A stretch of 64,000 nucleotides of DNA from positions 23,508-87,507 of the forward strand of contig LQXN01000053.1 in the NCBI GenBank assembly GCA_001648575.1. The letters run 5' to 3'. A program made the translations under genes and the position numbers. Below, piece after piece: positions 44,299 through 54,071 of the stretch (the stretch's first letter is position 1; every line of letters begins with the position of its first letter). The stretch comes from Sutcliffiella horikoshii DSM 8719. GTDB lineage: Bacteria > Bacillota > Bacilli > Bacillales > Bacillaceae_I. Under the pieces are notes generated by a model that had not been told where the DNA came from, searched no databases, and worked only from the letters and a program-made list of their open reading frames with translations.

Positions 44299-45258
44299 AT
44301 GATAATAAAACCATTAGAAAAACCGCTAACAATCAAAAAGCTAGAAGCATTGCTCAGAAGAATTGATAAAAACCACCCTAAAAGGCCGCAAATTGAGCAA
44401 GATCTGGCTAAAAGAACGGCAGGCTTCAAAGGTGAGCAGTCCATGGAGTATCACTTATCGTTTTTGGATCAGCGCAAATACTATATCTTGCATGCATTAA
44501 GAATACAATCATCTAGTAACTACTGCTTTCAAATGGATGTCCTCATCTTAACCTCAAAATACTTCCTCATCATTGAAATTAAAAACATCATTGGCCAAGT
44601 CACATTTGAAAATCATTTCGCTCAATTTATTCGGACATTAAATGGCATAGAAGAAGGTTTCTATAATCCCTTAGATCAAGTGAAAAAACAGAAACTAAGA
44701 CTAGATTCTTTTATTGAAAGTCAAAAGATGAAACGTCCTCCAATAATATCCCTTGTTTGTTTTACCAACCCTCAAACCATTATCAGATCAGACTCCCGAG
44801 TGAAGGATTCTCAATCCGTCATGCATGCACATAATCTTTTTTCAAAACTAGAAGATTTAAATCAACAATTCGACTCGTCCATATTTACTGAAAAAGAATT
44901 ACTAAAGATTTGCCGAAAATTATTAAAACAGCATTTCGAGGAAGATGTTAATATCCTTGAACGTTACGATATAAAACGTAATGAAATAATAAAAGGAGTT
45001 CAATGCCCAGTTTGTTCGAATATTCCAATGAACAGGAAAAGTGGATCATGGTTCTGTAAAAATTGCAATCTGAAATCCAAAGGCGGTCATATCTCCACTC
45101 TTGAAGATTACCGCTTACTATTCGGTTCAAACATCACGCATCAGGAATTAAAAGAATTTTTAGGGTTAGCAACGAATTCAACCACTTCTAAAATTATCTA
45201 CTCTCTAGAACTAACACATTGCGGCTCAAAGTATAGGAGAACGTATAAAATCAAATAA
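44299..45258 (+). CDS. NERD domain protein with C-terminal zinc ribbon
   Basis: A 319-residue nuclease-related-domain protein. The NERD region (about residues 40-160) has GEQSMEYHLSFL, FQMDVLILTSKYFLIIEIKN and a downstream FYNPLDQVKKQKLRL, which resembles the D/ExK core of the restriction-endonuclease fold. A zinc ribbon (CPVC ... CKNC) lies near residues 237-260. Likely to act on DNA or RNA, but no activity is established for such proteins. Start ATG 44299, with GGAGGG upstream. Convergent with sspI. Confidence 0.85.
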   Translation: MIIKPLEKPLTIKKLEALLRRIDKNHPKRPQIEQDLAKRTAGFKGEQSMEYHLSFLDQRKYYILHALRIQSSSNYCFQMDVLILTSKYFLIIEIKNIIGQVTFENHFAQFIRTLNGIEEGFYNPLDQVKKQKLRLDSFIESQKMKRPPIISLVCFTNPQTIIRSDSRVKDSQSVMHAHNLFSKLEDLNQQFDSSIFTEKELLKICRKLLKQHFEEDVNILERYDIKRNEIIKGVQCPVCSNIPMNRKSGSWFCKNCNLKSKGGHISTLEDYRLLFGSNITHQELKEFLGLATNSTTSKIIYSLELTHCGSKYRRTYKIK

Positions 45259-45292
45259 AAAACAGCCCCCACAGGAGCTGCCTCAAGCTAAT
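45259..45292. terminator. terminator between the NERD gene and sspI
   Basis: CAGCCCCC and GGAGCTG pair; on the minus strand the stem is followed by TTTTTTATT, so it mainly serves sspI. Confidence 0.75.
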
Positions 45293-45293
45293 A

Positions 45294-45500
45294 CTATTTC
45301 AATCCATCCTCTAAAGTTGAGAGCATTTCGGCTTTTTCCTGCTCAGAAGAATTCTCCCAAATTACTTCAAACAACACGCCCAAACCTGGAAGCATTTTTT
45401 CCTCGCCTTTATTGATGGCATCTAAGATTGTCTCTCTAAGCTGTTCTTGGGAATTACCTTCCACATTTTCACGGATCGCATGACGTAAATTTAAATTCAT
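45294..45500 (-). CDS. sspI: small acid-soluble spore protein I
   Basis: A 68-residue minor spore protein, starting [18 protein letters not shown], as in the SspI family. It is made in the forespore under sigma-G/F control and packed in the spore core. The start is placed at 45500; a longer frame adds only three residues without support. This is direct evidence that the organism sporulates. Confidence 0.93.
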   Translation of the reverse strand: MNLNLRHAIRENVEGNSQEQLRETILDAINKGEEKMLPGLGVLFEVIWENSSEQEKAEMLSTLEDGLK

Positions 45501-45618
45501 CCTTATCACCTCGTAGGAAAAATAGTATCAACACCTAGCATGTCCAACATATGGTTTAATTATGTGTTCAAAATGCGTATAATAGCAGTATTGAGTAGCG
45601 GAAAAGGAGAAACAAGCA

Positions 45619-46377
45619 GTGAAACATATAGAATCCATTAAAAATAATAAAGTGAAGCAGTGGAAAAAGTTGCAGAAAAAGAAAGAACGCGAACAATCGG
45701 GAACTTTCATCATTGAGGGGTTTCACTTGGTGGAAGAGGCGCTGAAAGTGGACAACCTTGTGGAGGTAATCATCATTTCCGAAGATCGCACCATTCCGAA
45801 AGAATGGGATCTCAACCATGTGGAGCTGATTTATGCCGTTCCAAATGTCTTTAAAGAGATTAGTGAGACGGAAACCCCGCAAGGAGTCGCAGCTATTTGC
45901 CGGATTCCAGAAGAAAATGAACACTCTATACTACCTGACCAAAAAATTCTTTTACTCGATAATGTACAAGATCCTGGAAATGTGGGCACGATGATAAGAA
46001 CCGCAGACGCTGCGGGAATGGACATGGTGATCTTGGGAGAAGGATGCGCAGATCTATACAGCTCCAAAGTAATACGTTCCACACAAGGCTCGATTTTTCA
46101 TCTGCCAATAGTAAGGGGCGATCTTAAAAGCTATATTAATCAATGTAGGGAACTTCAAACACCTGTTTACGGGACATCTCTGCAAAACGGTATTCCGTTC
46201 CACGAAGTCCAACCATCCGGAACTTTCGCGCTGATCCTTGGCAATGAAGGAAAAGGAGTCGCCATGGAACATCTCGATATGACAGACCAAAATCTTTACA
46301 TCCCGATTCATGGACAGAGCGAATCCTTGAATGTCGGTGTTGCGGCAGGGATTTTAATGTATTATTTACGCGGATAG
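45619..46377 (+). CDS. ysgA: TrmH/SpoU family RNA methyltransferase YsgA
   Basis: A 252-residue SPOUT methyltransferase with an N-terminal substrate-binding domain (residues about 1-95, KKKEREQSGTFIIEGFHLVEEAL) and the knotted SAM-binding domain. The three family motifs are visible: DNVQDPGNVGTMIRTADAAG, ALILGNEGKGV and IPIHGQSESLNVGVAAGI. It likely methylates a 2'-OH in rRNA or tRNA. GTG 45619 has AAAAGGAGA upstream. Position before pheST matches B. subtilis ysgA. Confidence 0.93.
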   Translation: MKHIESIKNNKVKQWKKLQKKKEREQSGTFIIEGFHLVEEALKVDNLVEVIIISEDRTIPKEWDLNHVELIYAVPNVFKEISETETPQGVAAICRIPEENEHSILPDQKILLLDNVQDPGNVGTMIRTADAAGMDMVILGEGCADLYSSKVIRSTQGSIFHLPIVRGDLKSYINQCRELQTPVYGTSLQNGIPFHEVQPSGTFALILGNEGKGVAMEHLDMTDQNLYIPIHGQSESLNVGVAAGILMYYLRG

Positions 46378-46379
46378 AG

Positions 46380-46408
46380 TTGCATCTGGCACGTGTTTTC
46401 AATATAAT
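46380..46408 (+). promoter_or_regulatory. pheST promoter
   Basis: TTGCAT, a 17-base spacer and TATAAT begin three bases after the ysgA stop. Confidence 0.75.
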
Positions 46409-46419
46409 ATAAAAATAGT

Positions 46420-46694
46420 TACATACAAACCAAAGCAATGAGAGAGGCAAGTAACTCATTTCAGACCTTATCAGGGAAAAGGTGCCGTAGACTGAAAGCA
46501 TCTTAAAGGAAGAAAGAGTGAACATTTCACCTCTTGAGTGACACTTGGACCAGCAGGCGAAAAGCGATGTTGTAAAGGTGGACCGGTTAGATAGCCGTTA
46601 TCTGGAACAGAGCGAACAAAGAGTATTTTGTCTTTGTTAACTAGGGTGGTACCGCGAATATCTCGTCCCTTTTTGAGGGGCGAGTTTTTTTGTT
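46420..46694 (+). promoter_or_regulatory. T-box leader (phenylalanine) of pheST
   Basis: A T-box riboswitch. The specifier TTC (46526-46528, a phenylalanine codon) stands before ACCTCTTGAG, in the same frame as ACC before ACCTCTGAAC in the thrS leader. The T-box core is the canonical AGGGTGGTACCGCG (46643-46656). The terminator is CTCGTCCC / GGGGCGAG with seven T residues. Confidence 0.95.
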
Positions 46695-46730
46695 TTTTTC
46701 TGTTAAAAGACAATAGTTGGACTTAGCATA

Positions 46731-46866
46731 CTCTAGCTGTTGATTGGAGCAATGGACGAAGACTCCGGAGGGAGGTAGCGGTAGGTTGAGACCCCTGAAG
46801 CGGAGTGAGGAGGCTCAAGCACCGCCCCTCGGAAAGCGAAGCCCAGTGCGGAAATCATCAGCGGCG
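46731..46866 (+). repeat. palindromic repeat, copy 11, inside the pheST leader
   Basis: It lies between the T-box terminator and pheS, the same placement as copy 9 in the thrS leader. Arms GCTGTTGATTGGAGC and GCGGAAATCATCAGCGG, with GAAGACTCC, GAGACCCC, GAGGAGGCTC and GGAAAGCGAAGCCC inside. Confidence 0.8.
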
Positions 46867-46914
46867 TATAACAGAATTTGATTTTTTTAGAAAATGAACC
46901 AAGGAGGAATAGAT

Positions 46915-47949
46915 GTGGAACAACGATTGAAGGAATTAGAAACGCTTGCCATCGAGCAGGTAGAACAAGCGCAAGACTTGAAGCAACTGAATGAAGTCCG
47001 TGTGGCGTACCTTGGGAAAAAAGGACCCATCACGGAAATTTTAAAAGGAATGGGTAAGCTTTCAGCAGAAGATCGACCGAAAATGGGAGCACTTGCTAAC
47101 GTCGTTCGTGGAAATGTTGCAGAAAAAATTGAAGCGAAACAAGCTGAAATGGAAAAAGCGGAAGTAGCAAAGAAGCTTGCATCTGAAACGATTGATGTAA
47201 CATTACCTGGGCGCCCCGCACCAACTGGTAATCCTCATCCCTTAACAAAAGTCATTGAAGAAATCGAGGACCTGTTCCTTGGAATGGGCTACACGATCAC
47301 TGAAGGACCGGAAGTGGAAACGGACTACTACAACTTTGAAGCTTTGAACCTGCCGAAGGATCATCCTGCTAGAGATATGCAGGATTCTTTCTACATTACT
47401 GATGAGGTACTGTTAAGAACGCAAACTTCCCCTGTTCAAGCAAGAACAATGGAAGCAAACACAGAAAAGGGACCTATCAAAATTATCTGTCCTGGTAAAG
47501 TGTATCGCCGTGATGATGACGATGCGACCCACTCCCACCAGTTCACGCAAATTGAAGGGCTTGTCATTGACGAGAACATCAGCATGAGTGACCTTAAAGG
47601 GACGCTTGAAACATTTGCGAAAAAGATGTTCGGTGAAGATCGCGAAATCCGTTTGCGTCCGAGCTTCTTCCCATTCACAGAGCCGTCCGTTGAGATTGAT
47701 GTGACATGTGCGAAATGTGGAGGGAAAGGCTGCAGCATGTGTAAAGGAACTGGTTGGATTGAAATCCTTGGAGCAGGTATGGTTCATCCACGCGTGCTTG
47801 AAATGTCCGGTTATGATCCGAAAAAATATCAAGGATTTGCTTTTGGAATGGGACCTGAGCGTATTGCGATGCTTCGTTACGGCATTGACGATATCCGCCA
47901 TTTCTACACGAACGATCAACGTTTCGTGAAGCAATTCAATCGAGTTTAA
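46915..47949 (+). CDS. pheS: phenylalanyl-tRNA synthetase subunit alpha
   Basis: PheS, 344 residues, is the catalytic subunit. A helical N-terminal arm (1-85, with [16 protein letters not shown]) precedes the class II core: [55 protein letters not shown] and [21 protein letters not shown] 46915 has AAGGAGGAA upstream and gives the family's usual length; the in-frame ATG further upstream has no ribosome site. Confidence 0.97.
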   Translation: MEQRLKELETLAIEQVEQAQDLKQLNEVRVAYLGKKGPITEILKGMGKLSAEDRPKMGALANVVRGNVAEKIEAKQAEMEKAEVAKKLASETIDVTLPGRPAPTGNPHPLTKVIEEIEDLFLGMGYTITEGPEVETDYYNFEALNLPKDHPARDMQDSFYITDEVLLRTQTSPVQARTMEANTEKGPIKIICPGKVYRRDDDDATHSHQFTQIEGLVIDENISMSDLKGTLETFAKKMFGEDREIRLRPSFFPFTEPSVEIDVTCAKCGGKGCSMCKGTGWIEILGAGMVHPRVLEMSGYDPKKYQGFAFGMGPERIAMLRYGIDDIRHFYTNDQRFVKQFNRV

Positions 47950-47963
47950 GAGGAGGGGAAACC

Positions 47964-50378
47964 ATGTTAGTATCTTACAATTGGTTAAAAGATTACGTAA
48001 ATATAGATGATATTTCTGCCGAAGACTTGGCAGAGAAGATTACAAGAAGCGGTATTGAAGTAGAAGGCGTGGAAGTGCTGAACGACGGTATCAAAGGTGT
48101 CGTGATTGGTCACGTTTTAGAAAAAGAACAGCATCCAAATGCGGATAAATTAAACGTTTGCCAAGTGGACCTTGGAAACGGAGATACTGTACAAATTGTC
48201 TGCGGAGCTAAAAACGTAGATAAAGGACAGAAAGTGGCAGTTGCAACCGTTGGGGCAGTGCTTCCTGGTAATTTTAAAATAAAGCGTGCAAAGCTTCGCG
48301 GTGAAGAGTCCAACGGAATGATCTGTTCGCTGCAGGAATTGGGTATTGGTTCTAAGCTTGTTGCCAAAGAATTCTCTGAAGGGATTTTCGTATTCCCTAA
48401 TGAAGTCGAAGTCGGAACAGATGCATTAGATTATTTAAACCGCAACGACAAAGTGATGGAACTAGGGCTTACTCCAAACCGCTCAGATGCATTAAGCATG
48501 CTAGGTGTGGCTTATGAAGTAGGTGCAATCCTTGGCCGTGACGTAAAATGGCCATCTACTGAATATGAAGCAAGCAGTGAAGAAGCTTCTGACTATATTT
48601 CCGTAAATGTGGACGCTACTGAAGACAACCCGTTATATGTAGCGAAAGTAGTGAGAAACGTGAAGATCGGTCCATCACCGCTTTGGATGCAAGGTCGTCT
48701 GATGGCAGCGGGAATCCGTCCACACAACAATGTGGTCGACATCACAAACTACATTTTATTAGAATACGGTCAGCCATTGCATGCGTTCGATTATGATCGA
48801 CTTGGCAGCAAAGAAATCCTTGTCCGTCGTGCCCGCAAGGATGAGAGAATCAAGACGCTTGATGATGCAGAACGTACGTTATTAGAAGATCATCTTGTTA
48901 TCACGAATGGCTCAGAGCCAGTTGCACTTGCCGGTGTAATGGGTGGGGCGGATTCGGAAGTTCAAGCTGAAACAACGACAATCCTGTTGGAGTCCGCATA
49001 TTTTAACGGAGTGACTGTCAGAAAAGCATCTAAGGACCACGGACTTCGCAGTGAAGCAAGTGCCCGATATGAAAAAGGCATTGACCCGAACCGTACACGT
49101 GAAGCGGCTGAAAGAGCGGTTGCGCTGATGGCCGAATACGCAGGCGGAGAAGTAGTCGGAGGTTCCGTGGAAGTAAACACATTGAAAATAGAACCTGCAG
49201 TTGTGACGACTACTGTAGAAAAGATAAATTCAGTTTTGGGAACTTCCATTACTGCTGAAGAAGTGAAAGGAATTTTCACGAAGCTTAAATTCGAGGTATC
49301 TGAAGACAATGGAAGCTTCACCGTAACGGTACCGACTCGTCGCGGCGATATCACAATTGAAGAGGATCTTGTAGAGGAAGTTGCACGTCTTTATGGATAT
49401 GACAATATCCCAACGACATTACCAGTAAGTGCAGCTACTCCTGGTGTGTTGACTCCTTACCAAGCAAAACGTCGTAAAGTTCGCCGTTATCTTGAAGGTG
49501 CAGGCTTGATTCAAAATATCACTTACTCCCTGACAAGTGAAGAGCGCGCAAAACAATTCGCCCTTGAAGACGGAAAAGCGATTCGACTTGCGATGCCGAT
49601 GAGTGAAGAAAGGAGCACGCTGCGTCTAAGCCTTGTGCCTCATCTTCTAGAAGCGCTTCAGCACAATATCGCCCGTTCCATACAATCGAACGCTGTTTAT
49701 GAAATTGGTTCTGTATTCATCGGAAAAAATGATGCAGTATTGCCCGAAGAAAAAGAACGACTTGCTGGTGCATTAACAGGTCTATGGCAGCAACATCCAT
49801 GGCAGGGTGAGAAAAAAGCAGTAGACTTCTTTGTAGCCAAAGGAATCTTGGATGGCGTGTTCTCTATGCTTGGAGTGAGTGAAACGATCACTTACACACG
49901 CTCTGAAAAAGATGGTTTGCACCCTGGACGTACAGCAGAAATTTTACTGAACGGAGAAAGCATTGGTTTCATCGGTCAGCTTCATCCTGAAAAATTGAAT
50001 GAACTGGACCTGCCTGAAACATATGTGTTCGAACTATCCTTAACAGCACTACTTGGAGAAAGTATCGGAGAAATCCAATACGAAGCAATCCCGCGTTTCC
50101 CATCGATCAGCCGCGACATCGCACTTGTAGTGGATCGTGAAACTCCAGCAGGGGAACTAGAAGCAGTCATCAAGACGACAGGTGGATCGCTATTAAAAGA
50201 AGTACAGGTATTTGACGTATACGAAGGAGACAAAATCGACTCAACCAAAAAATCAGTCGCTTTCGCATTGCGTTACTACCATCCAGAACACACACTGACA
50301 GATGAAGAAGTAACTAAAGTCCACACCAAAGTGCTTCAAGCAGTCGAAGAAAAATTCGAAGCCGTACTAAGAAGCTAA
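47964..50378 (+). CDS. pheT: phenylalanyl-tRNA synthetase subunit beta
   Basis: PheT, 804 residues. The tRNA-binding OB domain (about 40-155) has [21 protein letters not shown]. The B3/4 editing domain (about 210-385), the B5 domain (about 405-480) and the C-terminal FDX-ACB fold (about 710-804, with [25 protein letters not shown]) follow. It forms the alpha2-beta2 enzyme with PheS. AGGAGGGG lies just before the ATG, 14 bases after the pheS stop. Confidence 0.97.
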   Translation: MLVSYNWLKDYVNIDDISAEDLAEKITRSGIEVEGVEVLNDGIKGVVIGHVLEKEQHPNADKLNVCQVDLGNGDTVQIVCGAKNVDKGQKVAVATVGAVLPGNFKIKRAKLRGEESNGMICSLQELGIGSKLVAKEFSEGIFVFPNEVEVGTDALDYLNRNDKVMELGLTPNRSDALSMLGVAYEVGAILGRDVKWPSTEYEASSEEASDYISVNVDATEDNPLYVAKVVRNVKIGPSPLWMQGRLMAAGIRPHNNVVDITNYILLEYGQPLHAFDYDRLGSKEILVRRARKDERIKTLDDAERTLLEDHLVITNGSEPVALAGVMGGADSEVQAETTTILLESAYFNGVTVRKASKDHGLRSEASARYEKGIDPNRTREAAERAVALMAEYAGGEVVGGSVEVNTLKIEPAVVTTTVEKINSVLGTSITAEEVKGIFTKLKFEVSEDNGSFTVTVPTRRGDITIEEDLVEEVARLYGYDNIPTTLPVSAATPGVLTPYQAKRRKVRRYLEGAGLIQNITYSLTSEERAKQFALEDGKAIRLAMPMSEERSTLRLSLVPHLLEALQHNIARSIQSNAVYEIGSVFIGKNDAVLPEEKERLAGALTGLWQQHPWQGEKKAVDFFVAKGILDGVFSMLGVSETITYTRSEKDGLHPGRTAEILLNGESIGFIGQLHPEKLNELDLPETYVFELSLTALLGESIGEIQYEAIPRFPSISRDIALVVDRETPAGELEAVIKTTGGSLLKEVQVFDVYEGDKIDSTKKSVAFALRYYHPEHTLTDEEVTKVHTKVLQAVEEKFEAVLRS

Positions 50379-50387
50379 AATATATGA

Positions 50388-50417
50388 AAAAGGGATTCCA
50401 AACGGGATCCCTTTTTT
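50388..50417 (+). terminator. terminator after pheT
   Basis: AAAGGGAT pairs with ATCCCTTT around a 10-base loop and is followed by six T residues. Confidence 0.88.
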
Positions 50418-50445
50418 ATGTTCTATCTGAAAATACAAAACCATA

Positions 50446-50502
50446 GTTGATCTTCGTTACAGGCGCGCAGAAAAGCGAAGCGCCTGTAACGAAGATCCAC
50501 TG
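50446..50502 (+). repeat. palindromic repeat, copy 12, reduced to its outer arms
   Basis: Two 18-base arms (50449-50466 and 50480-50497) are perfect inverted complements around a 13-base loop that retains AAAAGCGAA. The whole core of the family is missing, so this is an internal-deletion form. Confidence 0.8.
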
Positions 50503-50573
50503 TTAAATGCGAATACACATCTTAACTCCATCTTATTTTTTTATAGAAAATAGGTATTTGGATGGAATTATAA

Positions 50574-50610
50574 GAACAAGTGTTCTGTTTTTCCGATAAA
50601 ATGGTATAAT
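50574..50610 (+). promoter_or_regulatory. LexA-like box and promoter of the small toxin gene
   Basis: GAACAAGTGTTC (50574-50585, symmetric as AGAAC and GTTCT) fits the B. subtilis LexA/DinR core GAACRNRYGTTY. It overlaps the position of the -35 for a TATAAT at 50605-50610. Confidence 0.55.
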
Positions 50611-50674
50611 AGAGTGGACAGTATAATAGGAACGGGTGGTGCGGTGAATCCCTGTGGAGAACGGGGGTGACCGT

Positions 50675-50770
50675 ATGAGCGAAATGCAGCTATTCTTGAC
50701 AGCAGGACTATTCCTCTTTGCGTTTGTAAATCTAGTAATCGTGTTAATAAAAGAAATGACAAAAAAATAA
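50675..50770 (+). CDS. putative holin-like type I toxin peptide
   Basis: A 31-residue peptide (MSEMQLFLTAGLFL, then FAFVNLVIVLIKEMTKK) with a single hydrophobic helix and a lysine tail. This resembles the Bacillus holin-like toxin and TxpA/BsrG-type membrane toxins. GGGGGTG is a very strong ribosome site five bases before the ATG. The 5' leader sequence ACGGGTGG (50632-50639) is fully complementary to CCACCCGT (50772-50779) just after the stop, so the RNA can fold back on itself. A convergent antisense transcript overlaps the 3' end. Function is inferred from layout and peptide type. Confidence 0.6.
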   Translation: MSEMQLFLTAGLFLFAFVNLVIVLIKEMTKK

Positions 50771-50914
50771 CCCACCCGTGACTTCTAATTCGCTGTTAGG
50801 CAGTCGGGTGAGTTACTTATTACGTTCGACTCCACAGTAGCCGTGCTTCTGCGGAACTTATTCTGTCAAGAGTCAAAGTGCGTCCAACACTTTGGCTTCT
50901 TCAATCATGTGTAT
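50762..50914 (-). ncRNA. putative antisense antitoxin RNA
   Basis: On the minus strand TTTACA (50948-50943), a 16-base spacer and TATAAT (50926-50921) form a strong promoter. Transcription leftward would end at the hairpin 50769-50814 (AACCCACCCG with CGGGTGAGTT), which has a seven-base U-tract on this strand. The product of about 150 nt overlaps the toxin mRNA end, as RatA or SR4 do. The hairpin may also terminate rnhC. Confidence 0.5.
50769..50814. terminator. shared hairpin of the toxin and antisense transcripts
   Basis: AACCCACCCG and CGGGTGAGTT pair with one mismatch. The U-tract is good on the minus strand and poor on the plus strand. Confidence 0.7.
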
Positions 50915-50920
50915 AAACAA

Positions 50921-50948
50921 ATTATAGCACAATGCCCGCTTCTGTAAA
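50921..50948 (-). promoter_or_regulatory. promoter of the putative antitoxin RNA
   Basis: TTTACA, 16-base spacer, TATAAT, reading leftward from just below the rnhC stop. Confidence 0.6.
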
Positions 50949-50968
50949 CGGACTTTCGCATGGTAATC

Positions 50969-51925
50969 TTATCTTACCAGTTTTTTTGCCTTTAGTGTGT
51001 TTGCAAAATGGACTTTCGCCACTTTGTTCAGAAAGCCTTCCCCATGCTTTTCAATTACTCTTGCAGCTGCAGAGTCCACCTTTGAACCCGCTCCTTTAGG
51101 TATAGTGATACCTGCTAGTTCGCTCAGCTTATCCATTTCTTTCAAGAAGGAATACCTCGCAATGATAGATGCCGCTGCGACTGAGAGGTGCAGGCCTTCC
51201 GCTTTAGTATGAAAATAAACATTTTCACGAACAATTTTTTTCTGTTGAGCCACATGACGATAATAGATGCCTGATTCAGCAAACTGGTCAATCAATATAG
51301 CATCAGGTTTTTCAGGTTCGATTTTATCCAACACATGTTGCAATGCTTTATTATGCAGCAATGCCTTTATTTTCCCCTGTGTCATTCCGCTCTGCTGCAG
51401 TTCATTATATTTTTCGTTATGTAAAACTAAAAGGCTGTAAGGGACATGCGGTAATATTGCTTTTGCGATCTTTACAATTTTTTCATCCGTTAATGCTTTT
51501 GAATCCTGGACTCCGAGTTCTTTCAACTTTGCCATGTGCTCTTTCTTTACATAAGCGGCACAAACAGTAATCGGACCGAAGTAATCCCCAGTCCCTACTT
51601 CATCAGATCCGATGACAGAGAGGGAGGCAAACCCTGCAGGCAAGGAGGATTTCACATGGTTCCCCGAGGATGAAACCGTGGTAGCCTTTTTTCCTGATTT
51701 TGAAGGTGCCTCCAAAGCCCCGAAACCCTTCCATATTTGTGCTTCCTCTTCCGCTCCTTTTCCTTGGAACAACACTTTCCCAGACTTGTATGCAGTAATA
51801 TTACAAGTAGGTGCTTTTGCGACAAACACGGCTCCGGTCGGCAGTTTGTCAATCTTATGTTCCTTATAGAAACTCTCGATTTTGTTTAAAATAGTTCCAG
51901 ATACCTGAATGACTTGATATGACAA
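50969..51925 (-). CDS. rnhC: ribonuclease HIII
   Basis: RNase HIII, 318 residues, cuts RNA in RNA-DNA hybrids. An N-terminal TBP-like substrate-binding domain (about 1-85) precedes the catalytic domain, with VIGSDEVGTGDYFGPITVCAAYV supplying the Asp-Glu pair, ILIDQFAESG and the later AAASIIARYSF. It is divergent from zapA, as in B. subtilis. Confidence 0.96.
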   Translation of the reverse strand: MSYQVIQVSGTILNKIESFYKEHKIDKLPTGAVFVAKAPTCNITAYKSGKVLFQGKGAEEEAQIWKGFGALEAPSKSGKKATTVSSSGNHVKSSLPAGFASLSVIGSDEVGTGDYFGPITVCAAYVKKEHMAKLKELGVQDSKALTDEKIVKIAKAILPHVPYSLLVLHNEKYNELQQSGMTQGKIKALLHNKALQHVLDKIEPEKPDAILIDQFAESGIYYRHVAQQKKIVRENVYFHTKAEGLHLSVAAASIIARYSFLKEMDKLSELAGITIPKGAGSKVDSAAARVIEKHGEGFLNKVAKVHFANTLKAKKLVR

Positions 51926-52034
51926 TTAATTCACTCCTACTACAAATTTTTACATTTTTCCATGTTTCTTTTCCACTTTAGAACGTTTCGTGGTATTATA
52001 AAGATTAGGATTTTAATGAATGGGGGCATACACG

Positions 52035-52289
52035 TTGTCAGAGCAGAAAACTCGCACAACTGTCGACATATATGGACAGCAATACTCTATTGTTGGTACG
52101 GAAAGTATAAGTCACATACGACTTGTTGCTTCCATTGTCGATGAAAAAATGAGAGAAATCAATGGTAAAAATTCAAACCTGGACATCAGTAAACTTGCAG
52201 TTCTGACTGCAGTTAACGTTGTACATGATTATATCAAATTAAAAGATGAATACGATATGCTTGAGAGAGAATTAAAGAAAAAGGGTTGA
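52035..52289 (+). CDS. zapA: cell division protein ZapA
   Basis: ZapA, 84 residues, bundles FtsZ filaments at midcell. TTG 52035 gives [17 protein letters not shown], matching the family start, with GGGGG eight bases upstream. The conserved [16 protein letters not shown] and [21 protein letters not shown] are intact, and the C-terminus is a short coiled coil. Confidence 0.94.
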   Translation: MSEQKTRTTVDIYGQQYSIVGTESISHIRLVASIVDEKMREINGKNSNLDISKLAVLTAVNVVHDYIKLKDEYDMLERELKKKG

Positions 52290-52294
52290 GTACG

Positions 52295-52837
52295 ATGCTA
52301 GACTTGATTATTATTTTCCTATTTATTATAGGGCTTATTGTTGGGATCCGTAGAGGGTTCATCATGCAAATTGTTCACCTTTCAGGCTTCATTGCAGCCT
52401 TTGTGGTTGCTTATATGTTCTATGCGGACCTGGCGCCAAAATTAAAGCTTTGGGTACCGATGCCGAGTTTTGGCAACGCAGAATTCTCGATGTTTTTTGA
52501 AACGATCAGTTTGGATACTGCCTATTATAGAGCCATTGCTTTTGCAATTCTATTCTTCGGGACAAGAATTGCCGCACAAATCATCGGTTCGATGCTGGAT
52601 TTCCTGTCCCATCTGCCGATATTGAAGCAGTTGAACAGTTGGGCTGGTGCTGTACTTGGATTTGTTGAGGTGTATCTGATTGTCTTCATTTTTCTTTACA
52701 TCGGTGCGCTTGTACCTTTAGAGATGGTGCAGACTTCCATCAGCGATTCATCGATGGCGAAGGGAATAGTGGAAAACACTCCGATTTTCTCTGCTAAATT
52801 GCAGGAATTATGGAACGGGTATATGGCAAGCAGATAG
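52295..52837 (+). CDS. cvpA: CvpA family membrane protein
   Basis: A 180-residue protein with four membrane helices and the CvpA pattern (LDLIIIFLFIIGLIVGIRRGFIMQIVHLSG at the start, LNSWAGAVLGFVEVYLIV later). ATG 52295 begins five bases after the zapA stop. B. subtilis YshB is the counterpart. Relatives affect colicin V export and envelope properties in enteric bacteria; the Bacillus role is unclear. Confidence 0.9.
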   Translation: MLDLIIIFLFIIGLIVGIRRGFIMQIVHLSGFIAAFVVAYMFYADLAPKLKLWVPMPSFGNAEFSMFFETISLDTAYYRAIAFAILFFGTRIAAQIIGSMLDFLSHLPILKQLNSWAGAVLGFVEVYLIVFIFLYIGALVPLEMVQTSISDSSMAKGIVENTPIFSAKLQELWNGYMASR

Positions 52838-52854
52838 CAAGTATAAAATAAATG

Positions 52855-52888
52855 CAGCAGGCACACATTATGTGCCTGCTGCTTTTAT
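52855..52888 (+). terminator. terminator after cvpA
   Basis: GCAGCAGGCACA pairs perfectly with TGTGCCTGCTGC around five bases, followed by TTTTATC. Confidence 0.9.
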
Positions 52889-52996
52889 CGTCTCATAATG
52901 TGTGCTACAGATAGGAAATCCACGAAAGGTCAAATAATGTCTTATTACAGTCATAATTCACCAAAACTAGGTTCTCCTCATTATCCGGCTGTATTT

Positions 52997-54016
52997 CTAT
53001 ACCAGCTTATGCCCACAGTTGCCGCAAAAATTGCTGCCCGTGGTTTTTGTGCCGCAATTAGGGCAGAAGTTCGGTTTGGTACTTGATGTGGCAGAATTGC
53101 CTTCTGTAGCTGGGGGAGTCACAGGTTGAGCAGGAGTCTGTGGCTGATTTTGGCCGTTATTGTTTTGGTTTTGTTGATTCATCTGATTCATCATTTGATT
53201 GGCCATGTTCATTCCCATCATCATGCCTGCCATATCAGAGGCAGCTCCACTGCCATTCATCTTCCCGGAGGACATGCCATCGACCATGGATAGTCGCTGG
53301 TATTTGTCCACATCGCCAACCATACCGTGTGAGGCTGTTTTGGAAATCATATCTTGGATCTCTTTCGGATAATTGAAACTCATGACATTGAAGCCTGTCA
53401 CGGTCAAGCCGTTATCAATGACTTGCATATCCAAATCTTCTTTTATGCCTTTTGATATTTCAAAGGAGTTGGACTGCAGATTGAACATGTCCTTGCCTTC
53501 CCGTGTGATCCATTTCATTAACAGCTGGTCAAGGACGGAGGTAATCCGGATTCTGACATCTTCTACTAGATAGCGCTCCCTGACTCCGGCAATTTTATCA
53601 ATCAAGGCGATATAATCATCAACCTTGAAGTTGAATGTGCCGTTAGCCCGGATGGGCATACCACCCGGGAGGCCAGGTGCCGGAATGTTGATAGCGTTTT
53701 TGGTTCCCCATTTTACGGTGAATTCTTTTGTGTTGACGAAAAGAACTTCCACGCGCATACCACTGTTGAAGCCAAAACGAAATCCCTTCAAGGTCGATAG
53801 GAATGGGATGATCTGGGATTCCACATCATAGGTGCCTTCATCACGGAATACACCTTCTATTTTCCCATTGTTAAAAAAGATGGCATCTTGCCCGGGACGT
53901 ATGATCAGTTTGCTTCCTTTTTTGATTTCTTTGTTGTTCCATTTATAGAAAATCATATCTTCTCTGAATTCCTGCCATTCAATGACATTGGCAAATTGGT
54001 TTCTGAAAAATGACAT
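52997..54016 (-). CDS. ydjI: YdjI-like SPFH protein with zinc ribbon
   Basis: A 339-residue protein with an SPFH/virion-core-like domain (residues about 25-260), a flexible methionine/glutamine/asparagine-rich stretch, and a C-terminal zinc ribbon (FCPNCGTKTT ... FCGNCGHKL). B. subtilis YdjI is the match and belongs with PspA in a sigma-W operon. It is the last gene of a pspA-ydjG-ydjH-ydjI unit, and probably joins PspA at the membrane during envelope stress. Confidence 0.85.
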   Translation of the reverse strand: MSFFRNQFANVIEWQEFREDMIFYKWNNKEIKKGSKLIIRPGQDAIFFNNGKIEGVFRDEGTYDVESQIIPFLSTLKGFRFGFNSGMRVEVLFVNTKEFTVKWGTKNAINIPAPGLPGGMPIRANGTFNFKVDDYIALIDKIAGVRERYLVEDVRIRITSVLDQLLMKWITREGKDMFNLQSNSFEISKGIKEDLDMQVIDNGLTVTGFNVMSFNYPKEIQDMISKTASHGMVGDVDKYQRLSMVDGMSSGKMNGSGAASDMAGMMMGMNMANQMMNQMNQQNQNNNGQNQPQTPAQPVTPPATEGNSATSSTKPNFCPNCGTKTTGSNFCGNCGHKLV

Positions 54017-54071
54017 ATTACATCTGCTCCTTACTTAGTAGAATTTCCTAACAGGCCAGGCAAACGATAAC

